This document shows, one piece after another, positions 39,563-48,100 of a stretch of 64,000 nucleotides of DNA; position 1 is the stretch's first letter, and each line of letters opens with the position of its first letter. This DNA is from DASUCS01 sp041166385 (GTDB taxonomy: Bacteria; Actinomycetota; Acidimicrobiia; Acidimicrobiales; JACDCH01), in the NCBI GenBank assembly GCA_041166385.1, contig JBEEFW010000106.1, forward strand, positions 4,227 through 68,226, read 5' to 3'. The position numbers were made by a program, and so were the translations under genes. The notes beneath the pieces are model-generated. The model worked only from the letters and a program-made list of their open reading frames with translations, ran no database searches and was not told the DNA's origin.

Positions 39563-42084
39563 GGAACACGTTCCGGCTGATGCACCTGCGGCAACTGCGA
39601 CGTCAGCCGTTGCGCGCCGCGCTCGCCGTCCTTGCGATCGGCGCGGGCGTCACGCTCACCGTCGCAGTGTTGGTGGCGCGCTCGAGCCTCGACCGGTCGT
39701 TCACCACTTACAACAGCGCGATCGCCGGGTCCGCCTCGTTGCGGGTGGTGAGCCGCTTCGACCACGGCGGCATCGATGCGTCCACGCTGACCGCGATCGA
39801 GAAGGTCGACGGTGTGCAGGCGGCCGTTCCGCTCGTACTCACGGTCACGCAGGTGATCAACGCGCACGGAGACGACGAGTTGGTCGCGGTGATCGGCGCC
39901 GACTGCCGCGCCGAGGCGCTGTTCGGCAGCCGCGGTTGCGACCCCGCAACGCTTGCGCAACTCACTGACGCATCGCCACCGGCGATCGGCACGGGTGTCC
40001 TCGCGGCTGCCGGCGCAAACGGCGTCCTGCGCACGGACTTTGGCGATCGCGCCCTCGACGGCGCGCATGTGATGCGCGAGTTCGATGAACTGAACGGCGG
40101 CCGGGTGGTGCTCTATCCGCTGGCGGTCGCACAGGACCTGTTCGCGCGCCCCAATGGACTCGACGTGATCTTCATCGTTCCGAAGCCGGGCGTCTCCACC
40201 GCGCAGTTGCAGGCGACCGTCGCTGACCAGGTCGGGCCGCAGAACAAGGTCCTGACCGCCACGGAGGCGGGCTCCGACATCGCGTTCATCTCGAGCCAGC
40301 TCCTCCCCTTCCTGTTCCTCATCAGCCTCTTCGGTCTCGCGGTGGGCGGTCAGCTCGTCTTCAACACGATGACGTTGTCGTTGGAGGAGCGCCGTCGTGA
40401 GCTGGCGATCGCGTCGGCGATCGGAGGCACACCCGGCACGGTCACGAGCGGGGTACTCGCGGAAGCCGCGCTGCTCGGTGTCGCGGGCGGGCTCCTGGGT
40501 GCGGGGATGGGACTGCTCGCAGCAGGGCCATTCGTGAGGAATTTCTCCAAGTTCGCCGAGCAGGCTGCCGGGATCCACCTGACCGTGGACCCGACGGTCG
40601 GAAGCACGTTGGTCGGACTCACCATCGGCGTCGTCGCCAGTGTCGCCGCCGCCATCGTGCCCGCTCGCCGCGCCGCGCGACTCGACATCGCCGGTGAACT
40701 CGTCGATCGCACGCGCCGCCACGACACGTCCAGCCGGATACGCGCACGCCGGGCCGTGATCCTGTCCGTACTCGCCGGCAGCGGTCTGATCATGGCGTGG
40801 CAGGGTGCCCGCGATGGCGGGCTCGAGGGCTGGCAGCCGAACCTGCTGCTCGCCGGAATCATCCTCTCGTTCGCGTGTGCCTTCCCGCTGCCACCCGCGC
40901 TCGCACCGTTCGTGGTGCGCTGGATCGAGAAGCTCCCGCTGCTTCAGCGCGGTCCGGCGCGCGTGGCGGTGTCCAATCTCGTCACGGAGACGCGGCGCAC
41001 GTCGGCCGTGCTGACCGCCATCGGCGCGGCCGTCGCGCTGGCGTTCACCCTCGGCAGCGTGTTCCCCGGGATGGTCGACGGCGCCGAGCAACTGACTCGT
41101 GACACCGCCGACGGCCGGGTCATGGTCACGACCCTGGCACCGAACAACACGTCCGCCATCGACGCGAAGCTCTCGCCTGACGTGCAGGCTGCTCTCGCGC
41201 AGGTGCCGGGTGTCGCGGCGGTCGAGCGTGAGTACTTCGCGTCGTTCGATTTTCCCGGGGTCGGATTCTCGGCGATCACCACCAACGAGGGCCGGCAGAA
41301 CAACTTCACCGTGTACCAGGGCACCGACGCGGAGACGGCGCAGCGCGCGGGCCGAGTGATGATCGGCCCGGGATTGGCGCGCACGTTGGGCCTGCGACCC
41401 GGCAGCACCTTCGACATTCCTGGGCGCTTCGGCAAGGTGACGCTGACGGTGGGTGGGATCTGGGCCGATCCCGACAGCATCGGAAAGTCGATCAACGCGT
41501 CCAAGGAGGTATTCGAGAGCATCGTCGGCCTCCGTCCCGCGTCACGCGTGCTCCTCGTACCGGAACCCGGGGTGTCGCCGACATCGCTCGCCAACACCAT
41601 TCGCGACGCGCAGCTGGCCCGGAACCTGAGGGTGTACGACCCCGACCAGCTCGCCGTCGAGCTGACGAAGGACTTCCAAGGGTTCCTCACCCCCTTCTGG
41701 CTGCTGGCGCGCGGGATGCTCGTCGTCGCGCTCATCGCCACCGCGTCGACGCTGTTGCTCGCGGGCGTGAAGCGCCGCGCTGAGCACGGGTTGCTGGCGG
41801 CCGTCGGCATGCCGCCGGGTGACCTCGGGCGCATGGTCCTGGTCGAGGCGGGCCTCTTCGGTGTGCTCGGCACGATCTGTGGCTTCGTCGGGGGCCTCAT
41901 CAGCCTCCTCACGTTCGCGTTGGCGTCGACGACGCTGACCGGGCTGACCATCCCGTTCCACCTCAACCTCGGGCCGCTGCTCCTCTACGGATGCATCGCC
42001 ACCGTGTTCGTACTGGTGGGCGCGGCGCTCCCCGCGTGGCGCACGTCGCGGCTCGATCCGGTCGTCGCCCTCCGCTACGAGTAG
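39559..42084 (+). CDS. FtsX-like ABC transporter permease (two FtsX domains)
   Basis: 841 residues with about ten predicted membrane helices. An N-terminal helix (ALAVLAIGAGVTLTVAVLVA) and an external MacB-like domain precede the first FtsX core (FLFLISLFGLAVGGQLVFNT; LEERRRELAIASAIGGTPG). A central pair of helices, a second external domain (about residues 490-690) and the second FtsX core (LLAAVGMPPGDLGRMVLVEA) follow. This is the plan of large single-chain permeases that export peptides, lipids or antibiotics, or act as sensors. It pairs with the overlapping ATPase. Probably repressed by the divergent PadR. Confidence 0.92.
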   Translation: MRNTFRLMHLRQLRRQPLRAALAVLAIGAGVTLTVAVLVARSSLDRSFTTYNSAIAGSASLRVVSRFDHGGIDASTLTAIEKVDGVQAAVPLVLTVTQVINAHGDDELVAVIGADCRAEALFGSRGCDPATLAQLTDASPPAIGTGVLAAAGANGVLRTDFGDRALDGAHVMREFDELNGGRVVLYPLAVAQDLFARPNGLDVIFIVPKPGVSTAQLQATVADQVGPQNKVLTATEAGSDIAFISSQLLPFLFLISLFGLAVGGQLVFNTMTLSLEERRRELAIASAIGGTPGTVTSGVLAEAALLGVAGGLLGAGMGLLAAGPFVRNFSKFAEQAAGIHLTVDPTVGSTLVGLTIGVVASVAAAIVPARRAARLDIAGELVDRTRRHDTSSRIRARRAVILSVLAGSGLIMAWQGARDGGLEGWQPNLLLAGIILSFACAFPLPPALAPFVVRWIEKLPLLQRGPARVAVSNLVTETRRTSAVLTAIGAAVALAFTLGSVFPGMVDGAEQLTRDTADGRVMVTTLAPNNTSAIDAKLSPDVQAALAQVPGVAAVEREYFASFDFPGVGFSAITTNEGRQNNFTVYQGTDAETAQRAGRVMIGPGLARTLGLRPGSTFDIPGRFGKVTLTVGGIWADPDSIGKSINASKEVFESIVGLRPASRVLLVPEPGVSPTSLANTIRDAQLARNLRVYDPDQLAVELTKDFQGFLTPFWLLARGMLVVALIATASTLLLAGVKRRAEHGLLAAVGMPPGDLGRMVLVEAGLFGVLGTICGFVGGLISLLTFALASTTLTGLTIPFHLNLGPLLLYGCIATVFVLVGAALPAWRTSRLDPVVALRYE

Positions 42085-42096
42085 CAAGATGGCGTG

Positions 42097-43923
42097 ATGG
42101 CCATCGCCGAGGAGACCCTGCCGCGCTGGGACCTGACGCCCTTCTATCCCGGGTTGGACTCACGGGAGTTCGCCAACGCGCACGAGGGCATCGGCGCCGG
42201 CGTCGCTCGGCTCACCGCGCTGTACGACGAGCACGACGTTCGTGGTGGCGATCCGGTCGAACTCGACAAGGAGATCCTCAGCGCGTTCGAGGAAGTCATC
42301 GCCGAGACCAACGCGCTGCAAGACCACCTGCGGCTCGTGAACGCGTACCTCTACGGGTTCATCACGACCGACGCCCGCGACGACGCGGCCGCCGCGCTCA
42401 ACTCGCAGTTGCAAGTGCAGGCGGCGCCGCTCCGCACGCTGTCGAGCCGGTTCGCCGAGTGGGTGGCCCGCCTCGGCGCGGAACGCCTCATCGATGCCAG
42501 CCAAGTGGCCGCCGATCACGGGTGGCCGCTGCGCAAAGCCGAGTTCGCCGCGACCCACCAGATGACCGAGGACGAAGAAGGTCTGGCCGCGGAACTGAAC
42601 CTCACTGGCGGATCAGCGTGGAACAAGCTGCACGGCGACATCTCGTCGCGCCTCACGGCCAACGTGAACGGCGATGATCTCGCGATCACCCTCGTCCGCA
42701 ACCTGGCGATGGACCCCGCTCCGGCCGTGCGCAAGGCGGCGTACGACGCCGAACTCGTCGCCTGGGAATCTGCATCGGTGCCGCTGGCCGCGGCGATGAA
42801 CGGCATCAAGGGCGAAGCCAACGTGCTGAACCGGCGCCGCGGTTGGGACGACTCACTCGCGCCCGCGCTCTTCTACAACGCCGTCGACCGTCAGACGCTC
42901 GAGGCCATGCAGGCGGCGTGCGTCGCCTCGTTTCCCGACTTCCGTCGTTACTTGAACACCAAGGCGCGGCTCCTCGGTCATGGCGACGCCGGCCTGCCCT
43001 GGTGGGACCTGTTCGCCCCCGTCGGCGACGCCGAGGCGTCCGAGTGCTCGTGGGACGAGGCCGTCGAGCACGTTCGCACCGCGTTCTCGTCGTACTCCCC
43101 CACGCTGGCCGCGCTGGCAGAGTGCGCGTTCGCCGAGCGCTGGGTCGATGCGGAAGCACACGACGGCAAGCGCGGCGGCGCGTTCTGCATGCCAGTACGG
43201 GGCGACGAGAGTCGGGTGCTGCTGAACTGGTCCGGCTCGTTCGACGGTGTGTCGACGCTCGCGCACGAGCTCGGTCACGCCTATCACAACACCAACCTCG
43301 CCGACCGCACCGCGATGCAACGACAGACGCCGATGGCGCTCGCCGAGACCGCCAGCATCTTCTGCGAGACGATCCTCGTGCAGTCGGGCCTCGCCGCCGC
43401 GGAGAACGACCTCGCGCGACAACTCGTGCTACTCGACACCGATCTCACCGGCGCCGCGCAAGTGGTCGTCGACATCCACTCGCGCTTCCTCTTCGAGAAG
43501 GCGGTGTTCGAGCACCGGGTCGACCACGCGTTGTCGGTGCGCGAGCTGTGCGACCACATGACCGAAGCGCAACTCGCGACGTACGGCGATGGGCTCGACG
43601 CGAACGCGCTGCATTCGTACATGTGGGCCGTGAAGCCGCACTACTACGGGATGGCGTATTACAACTGGCCGTACACGTTCGGGTTGCTGTTCGGCATCGG
43701 TCTGTACGCGCGGTTCGTGGACGATCCGGAGCGATTCCGGCTCGGCTACGACGACCTGCTGTCCGCCACCGGTCTCGGCGATGCCGCCGAATTGGCCGCC
43801 CGATTCGGCATCGACGTGCGCGACGAAGGCTTCTGGAACGACAGCCTCGACGTCATACGAGGACGCATCGCCGACTATGAGCGCGTGGCGGGCCAACTTG
43901 GCCCAAACGGCGACTCCCGGTAG
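42097..43923 (+). CDS. M3 family oligoendopeptidase (PepF/M3B type)
   Basis: 608 residues from ATG 42097; CAAGAT, a -10-like hexamer, lies 6 nt upstream, and GTG 42094 is an alternative. The zinc site is VSTLAHELGHAYHNTNLADR (HExxH near residue 390) with the third ligand Glu in MALAETASIFCETILVQ, as in thermolysin-like gluzincins of family M3. RNLAMDPAPAVRKAAYDAEL and the C-terminal YMWAVKPHYYGMAYYNWPYT are typical of PepF. It degrades cytosolic oligopeptides. Its TAG stop is also the start of the -10 box of the bS22 gene. Confidence 0.93.
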   Translation: MAIAEETLPRWDLTPFYPGLDSREFANAHEGIGAGVARLTALYDEHDVRGGDPVELDKEILSAFEEVIAETNALQDHLRLVNAYLYGFITTDARDDAAAALNSQLQVQAAPLRTLSSRFAEWVARLGAERLIDASQVAADHGWPLRKAEFAATHQMTEDEEGLAAELNLTGGSAWNKLHGDISSRLTANVNGDDLAITLVRNLAMDPAPAVRKAAYDAELVAWESASVPLAAAMNGIKGEANVLNRRRGWDDSLAPALFYNAVDRQTLEAMQAACVASFPDFRRYLNTKARLLGHGDAGLPWWDLFAPVGDAEASECSWDEAVEHVRTAFSSYSPTLAALAECAFAERWVDAEAHDGKRGGAFCMPVRGDESRVLLNWSGSFDGVSTLAHELGHAYHNTNLADRTAMQRQTPMALAETASIFCETILVQSGLAAAENDLARQLVLLDTDLTGAAQVVVDIHSRFLFEKAVFEHRVDHALSVRELCDHMTEAQLATYGDGLDANALHSYMWAVKPHYYGMAYYNWPYTFGLLFGIGLYARFVDDPERFRLGYDDLLSATGLGDAAELAARFGIDVRDEGFWNDSLDVIRGRIADYERVAGQLGPNGDSR

Positions 43924-43926
43924 CGT
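43921..43926 (+). promoter_or_regulatory. -10 box of bS22 gene, overlapping pepF stop codon
   Basis: TAGCGT, whose TAG is the stop codon of the M3 peptidase gene. ATG 43937 follows after 10 nt. Confidence 0.55.
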
Positions 43927-43936
43927 CTCCTCCCTC

Positions 43937-44035
43937 ATGGGTTCGCTGATCAAGAAGCGGCGCAAGCGAATGCGCAAGAAGAAGCACAAGAAGATGCTGA
44001 AGCGCACGCGCTGGCAGCGTCGCGCCGGCAAGTAA
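43937..44035 (+). CDS. Small ribosomal subunit protein bS22-like (AURKAIP1/COX24 domain)
   Basis: 32 residues, 20 of them Lys or Arg. The sequence starts MGSLIKKRRKRMRKKKHKKM and ends RTRWQRRAGK, closely like the 33-residue actinobacterial protein annotated as AURKAIP1/COX24-domain protein. That protein was seen as bS22 in mycobacterial ribosome structures (from memory). It should bind 16S rRNA in the small subunit. The gene has its own -10 box inside the stop of the upstream gene and no Shine-Dalgarno. It converges on ispE with a 3-nt gap. Confidence 0.92.
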   Translation: MGSLIKKRRKRMRKKKHKKMLKRTRWQRRAGK

Positions 44036-44038
44036 GTC

Positions 44039-44743
44039 TCAGCGAACCTCAGTCGTTCTCACGACGATTCGGTCGTCGCCTGGAAAGTCGCCTTCGACGA
44101 ACCACGTCGATCCGCTACCCGCCAGTCGTGGTTGCTGTCCCGTCGCGGCGGCAAGGCCGTCACGCCATGCCGCCAGTCGAGGCTCCACCACCAGCGCGGC
44201 CGGCTCCAGATCGTTGCTACCCGGCGCCTGCGGCCCGCCGAGGTCGTCCCACGCCCGGTATACGTCGGCCGTCGAGCAGCCGAACGGCGGAATCACCAAC
44301 GTGAAGGTGCGGCCTTCGAACGGCAGCGACTCGAGGTGTTCACCAATACCGGTGACGCGGGCTCGACCACCACGGAGACAGAACGGGACGTCGGCCCCGA
44401 GCCGGGCCGCCAGCTCCACGTCGGCGACGCCCGCCCACCGCAGCACGGCGGCGGCGTCGGCTGATCCCCCTCCGAGTCCGGCGCCAGGCGGGATGCGCTT
44501 CTCGACGCGCACCAGCGCGCGCCGATCGACCGCCGCGAGTGCGCGCCGCACGAGGTTCGAGTTGTCGACCGCCACCTCCGCACCGACGACCTCGAGGCCG
44601 TCACCATCGGTGAACGTGAGCGTGTCGACGAGGTCGATCGACACCATCTCGGCATCGAGCAGGTGGAGGCCGTCGTCGCGCACGCCGGTGACGCGCAGCG
44701 ACAGCGTGAGCTTGGCCGGCGCGTCGATGACGACCTCGGTCAT
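44039..44743 (-). CDS. ispE: 4-diphosphocytidyl-2-C-methyl-D-erythritol kinase
   Basis: 234 residues, shorter than the usual 280-310. The GHMP kinase motifs are all present: VIDAPAKLTLSLRVTGVRDD (motif 1), RIPPGAGLGGGSADAAAVLR (motif 2, ATP loop) and QPRLAGSGSTWFVEGDF (motif 3). It phosphorylates CDP-methylerythritol in the non-mevalonate isoprenoid pathway. The ATG overlaps the CoA-transferase stop (ATGA). It follows the usual ksgA-ispE order but with a CoA-transferase gene between them. Confidence 0.93.
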   Translation of the reverse strand: MTEVVIDAPAKLTLSLRVTGVRDDGLHLLDAEMVSIDLVDTLTFTDGDGLEVVGAEVAVDNSNLVRRALAAVDRRALVRVEKRIPPGAGLGGGSADAAAVLRWAGVADVELAARLGADVPFCLRGGRARVTGIGEHLESLPFEGRTFTLVIPPFGCSTADVYRAWDDLGGPQAPGSNDLEPAALVVEPRLAAWRDGLAAATGQQPRLAGSGSTWFVEGDFPGDDRIVVRTTEVR

Positions 44744-45852
44744 TCGAGCTCGCTGACGATCTCGTCGTCGTCCGCGCCGAGACTGCGACCCGCCCATCGA
44801 ATCTCGCCGGGCGTCGCGGACAGTCGCGCGATGAGGCCCTGCATCGGAATGCCGTCGACGTCGACGATCGACCCGCGCGCCGCGTAGTGAGGATCGCTGG
44901 CAATGCCCTCCATGTCGAGGATCGGCGCAATCGCCGCGTGCGCGGCTTCGAACGCCGCGAGAACCTCGTCCTGCGTCCGCGCGCCGATCCAGCGCCCCAG
45001 GAGGTCGTCGACCTCCTCACGATGGGCGATGCGCCCTTCGAACGACGCGAACCGGGAATCGTGGCCGACGCCGATCAGCGTCATCACGCGTTGCGCGACG
45101 GTCTCGGCCGACGTGCTCACCGCCACCCACTGGCCGTCGGAACATTGATATGTCCCTCGCGGCACCGAGTAGGCGATGCCCGAGCCGAGGCGCGGCTGCT
45201 GGTAGCCGAGCACCCGATAGGCCGACATCAGCGGGCCCATGATCTGGAACAGCGACTCGAGCAGGTTGACGTCGACGACCTGGCCGACGCCGCTGTGCAC
45301 CGCGACCATCGTGGCAAACGCCGCCGCCAGCGCCGTGACCTCGTCGGTCAACGCGATCGGCGGTAGCAACGGCGGTCCGTCGGGCTCGCCATTGAGGGCT
45401 GCGAAGCCCGACATCGCCTCGGCGAGGGTCGCGAATCCAGGGCGGTGCGAATACGGGCCGTCCTGGCCGAATCCGGTGATCCGGGTGATCACCAACTTCG
45501 GGTTCGCCGCGTGCAGATCGGCGGGCACCAGCCCGAGCCGCTCGAGCGTGCCCGGGCGGAAGTTCTCGACGAGCACATCGGCGCTCGCACAAAGCCGTTT
45601 CATCACCGCGAGATCGTCGGGGTCCTTGAAATCGAGCGCGATGGTGCGCTTGTTGCGGTTCAAGAGCTTGAAGAACAACGAGTCGCCGTCGGGATGGAGG
45701 AAGCCCATCGTGCGGGCGCTGTCACCGCCATCGCGGCGTTCGACCTTGATGACGTCCGCGCCGAAGTCCGCGAGATAGCGCGCGCAGTTCGGTCCGGCCA
45801 CGACGGTGGAAGCGTCGATCACGCGCAGGTCAGCCAGCGGTGCAGCCGTCAT
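44740..45852 (-). CDS. CaiB/BaiF (family III) CoA-transferase
   Basis: 370 residues. N-terminal DLRVIDASTVVAGPNCARYL and FGADVIKVERRDGGDSARTM, then NRNKRTIALDFKDPDDLAVM, VLVENFRPGTLERLGL, ITRITGFGQDGPYSHRPGFA and the catalytic Asp in IALTDEVTALAAAFATMVA. These are the hallmarks of formyl-CoA transferase/CaiB enzymes, which move CoA between carboxylates or racemise acyl-CoAs. The stop and start overlap ksgA and ispE (ATGA on both sides), so it has been inserted in frame with the operon's coupling. The substrate is not predictable. Confidence 0.92.
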   Translation of the reverse strand: MTAAPLADLRVIDASTVVAGPNCARYLADFGADVIKVERRDGGDSARTMGFLHPDGDSLFFKLLNRNKRTIALDFKDPDDLAVMKRLCASADVLVENFRPGTLERLGLVPADLHAANPKLVITRITGFGQDGPYSHRPGFATLAEAMSGFAALNGEPDGPPLLPPIALTDEVTALAAAFATMVAVHSGVGQVVDVNLLESLFQIMGPLMSAYRVLGYQQPRLGSGIAYSVPRGTYQCSDGQWVAVSTSAETVAQRVMTLIGVGHDSRFASFEGRIAHREEVDDLLGRWIGARTQDEVLAAFEAAHAAIAPILDMEGIASDPHYAARGSIVDVDGIPMQGLIARLSATPGEIRWAGRSLGADDDEIVSELE

Positions 45853-46658
45853 TGCGCCAGCCTGCCCCAGTCCTCCACCGACAACTGTTCGGCACGCGCC
45901 TCCGCGGATACACCGGCCCGCTCGAACGCGGCCGCATCGACGAGGCCCGCGAGCGATCCGCGGAGCATCTTGCGGCGCTGACCGAAGCCGGCGCGCACGA
46001 GTGCGAACAGCGCATCGGGATCTGCTGCCGTCGCGGGCTCAGCGCGGCGCTCGATGCGCACCAGCGCAGACTCGACCTTCGGTTTGGGCCAGAACACCGT
46101 CGGTCCGACACGACCGACGACCTCCGCCGTCGCCCAGTACGCCACCTTCACCGACGGGATGCCGTACGCCTTCGAGCCCGGCGACGCGGCGAGGCGCTCG
46201 CCGACCTCGCGCTGCACCATCACCAGCATGCGGTCGATCGCCGGCACGTGATCGAGCAGATCGAGCACCAGCGGCGTGGCGACGTTGTACGGCAGGTTGG
46301 CCACGAGCTGCCACCGGTCCACGCCGGCGAGCAGCGCGGCCCAGTCGAGCTCGAGGGCGTCGGCGTTGACGACCCGCGGTGCCGGATCGGCCCCGGCGAG
46401 CACCTCGGTGAGGACGGGGCCGAGGTGCCGGTCGAGCTCCACCGCCGTCACCTGGGCTCCGGCCTCGACAAGGGCCAGTGTGAGCGACCCCATCCCGGCG
46501 CCCACCTCGACCACGTGGTCACCGGGCTGGACGCCAGCCAGGCGCACGACCCGCCTGAGGGTGTTGGGGTCGACGACGAAGTTCTGCCCCAGGGCCCGAC
46601 TGGGACGGACGCCGTGGCGGTCGAGGAGCTCCTGTGCCTGGCGCCGGGTGACCGTCAC
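45849..46658 (-). CDS. ksgA: 16S rRNA (adenine1518/1519-N6)-dimethyltransferase
   Basis: 269 residues. RPSRALGQNFVVDPNTLRRV at the N-terminus, EVGAGMGSLTLALVEAG (SAM motif I), LVANLPYNVATPLVLDLLDH (NLPY catalytic motif) and the C-terminal helical domain with LVRAGFGQRRKMLRGSLAGL identify KsgA/RsmA. It dimethylates two adjacent adenines near the 3' end of 16S rRNA during small-subunit maturation. It is 9 nt downstream of the RlpA-like gene and coupled to the CoA-transferase gene. Confidence 0.96.
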   Translation of the reverse strand: MTVTRRQAQELLDRHGVRPSRALGQNFVVDPNTLRRVVRLAGVQPGDHVVEVGAGMGSLTLALVEAGAQVTAVELDRHLGPVLTEVLAGADPAPRVVNADALELDWAALLAGVDRWQLVANLPYNVATPLVLDLLDHVPAIDRMLVMVQREVGERLAASPGSKAYGIPSVKVAYWATAEVVGRVGPTVFWPKPKVESALVRIERRAEPATAADPDALFALVRAGFGQRRKMLRGSLAGLVDAAAFERAGVSAEARAEQLSVEDWGRLAQ

Positions 46659-46667
46659 CCGGCTAGT

Positions 46668-47213
46668 TCACCAGGAGATCTCGACTTGAACGACGCCCAA
46701 CGCGGGATCCTTCAGCTGGGCGAAGGTCGCTCGATCGAGGTCGATGATGCGTCCGGCCTGATACGGCCCCCGGTCGGTGACGACGCAGGTCGTCGAGGCG
46801 CCGTTCTCGAGGCTGGTGATCGTGACGACCGTGCCCTTGGGGAGCGTCTTGTGAGCACACTCACCGGGGCGGTAGTCGTACCAGGAGGCGCCACCTTGCT
46901 CGGTGTTCGGCGGCGCGGTGGTCGTGGTGGTCGGGGCGGCCGTCGTCGTGGTCTTCTTGGGCGCGGCGGTGACCGGAGTCGTTTCCGGTGGGGCCGCGAC
47001 GGCGTCGACGGGCGCTGTCGTCGTTTCGACGATCGTGGTGGTCGGCGCCGCCGTCGTCGTGGTGTCCGCCGCGCGCGCGGCGTCAACAGTGACGGACGCC
47101 GCCCTGGCCTCGGTCTTTGGAATGTTGTCGAGTAAGAGGATGGGCAGTGCGAACACCGTCAACCAGACGGCGAACACAAGTCGATGTCGCGGAACGACAT
47201 AGGGCTGCCGCAC
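46668..47213 (-). CDS. Exported RlpA-like double-psi beta-barrel protein
   Basis: 181 residues from GTG 47213 (start uncertain; GGAGG is 14 nt upstream). One N-terminal hydrophobic segment (LVFAVWLTVFALPILLLDNI) exports or anchors it. A long Thr/Pro/Ala linker follows, then a C-terminal RlpA-like domain: GGASWYDYRPGECAHKTLPK, VVTITSLENGASTTCVVTDR and GPYQAGRIIDLDRATFAQL. The Asp of VTDRGP is the conserved catalytic-type residue. It occupies the slot between tatD and ksgA that holds rpfB/yabE in other Gram-positives, so a cell-wall remodelling role is likely. It lacks the G5 and Rpf domains. Confidence 0.85.
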   Translation of the reverse strand: MRQPYVVPRHRLVFAVWLTVFALPILLLDNIPKTEARAASVTVDAARAADTTTTAAPTTTIVETTTAPVDAVAAPPETTPVTAAPKKTTTTAAPTTTTTAPPNTEQGGASWYDYRPGECAHKTLPKGTVVTITSLENGASTTCVVTDRGPYQAGRIIDLDRATFAQLKDPALGVVQVEISW

Positions 47214-47283
47214 CTCAGCTTCGTTGGCCTCCAGAGTTCCGTCCTTTTCTCTCTGGTGGTCTGCGTGGCTTCGTGCGCCGGGC

Positions 47284-47312
47284 ACGTTACGAGGGCCGTA
47301 ACACGAACGCAA
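47284..47312 (-). promoter_or_regulatory. Promoter and 5' leader of RlpA-like gene
   Basis: On the minus strand TTGCGT (47312-47307), exactly 17 nt, then TAACGT (47289-47284), a strong sigma-70-type match. The transcript would have a leader of about 70 nt with a hairpin CCAGAG/CTCTGG (14-nt loop) whose 3' arm touches the GGAGG element. The longest leader seen in the window, so post-transcriptional control is possible. Confidence 0.6.
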
Positions 47313-47341
47313 ACTAACGGGCTAGTCCGTGCCCGGAGGGA

Positions 47342-48100
47342 TCAGAGGCCAAACAAGGTTTCCGCGTTTGCCCAGGTGGCGGCCGCAATTTCATCCACAG
47401 GGCGGCCTTGGGCGGCCGCAACGGCCGCTCCGACGAGCGTCACGAGCGCCGGCCGATTCGGCTTCCCGCGGTGCGGCACCGGGGTCAGGAACGGGGCGTC
47501 GGTTTCGACGAGCACGCGGTCCAAGGGACACATCGCCGCGGCCGCGCGCACGTCGCTCGCGTTCGGGAAGGTGACGATGCCCGAGAACGACACATACGCG
47601 CCCCGAGCGAGCGCGCGCGCCGCTTCGTCGACGCCACCGGTGAAGCAGTGGAACACCGTGCGGCGCGGCACGCCATGTTCGGCGAGCACTGCGAACGTGT
47701 CGTCCCACGCTTCACGCGTGTGGATCACCAGCGCGAGGTCGTGTGCGTGCGCCAGCGCGATCTGCTGCGCGAACACCTCACGCTGCACGTCGGCCGGCGA
47801 GTGGTTGTAGTGGTAGTCGAGCCCACACTCCCCCACGCCGACCACCTCGGGTTCGTGCAGCAGGGCCTCGAGTCCCTCCGTGCCGTCTTTCGCGTCGTGG
47901 GGGTGCACCCCCGCCGTGGCCCAGACGCCGTCGAGGTTCCGGGCGGTGCTGATCGCCACCTTCGAGTCCTCGACGGTGGTCCCGATCGTCACCATTCGAG
48001 TCACGCCGGCGGCAACAGCTTCCGCGACCAGGTTCCGGGCGGCGTCCAGGTCCTCCGGCAGATGACAGTGGTCGTCGGTCCAAAAAGGCTGGTCAGGCAT
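47342..48100 (-). CDS. tatD: TatD family metal-dependent hydrolase
   Basis: 252 residues. Metal-binding motifs in order: WTDDHCHLPEDL (HxH; the first ligand region reads DHCHL), GVGECGLDYHYNHSPADVQ, LVIHTREAWDDTFAVL, TVFHCFTGGVDEAARAL and RVLVETDAPFLTPVPHRGKP. TatD enzymes are Mg-dependent 3'-5' exonucleases or deoxyribonucleases that act in DNA repair. The start overlaps metG by 8 nt, and the metG-tatD order is conserved. Confidence 0.94.
   Translation of the reverse strand: MPDQPFWTDDHCHLPEDLDAARNLVAEAVAAGVTRMVTIGTTVEDSKVAISTARNLDGVWATAGVHPHDAKDGTEGLEALLHEPEVVGVGECGLDYHYNHSPADVQREVFAQQIALAHAHDLALVIHTREAWDDTFAVLAEHGVPRRTVFHCFTGGVDEAARALARGAYVSFSGIVTFPNASDVRAAAAMCPLDRVLVETDAPFLTPVPHRGKPNRPALVTLVGAAVAAAQGRPVDEIAAATWANAETLFGL

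Noticed and set aside
47213..47341. Cyclic-di-AMP (ydaO) riboswitch before the RlpA-like gene
   Set aside because: Genes of this kind often carry one, but the conserved ydaO segments were not found; only a promoter and a simple hairpin are visible.
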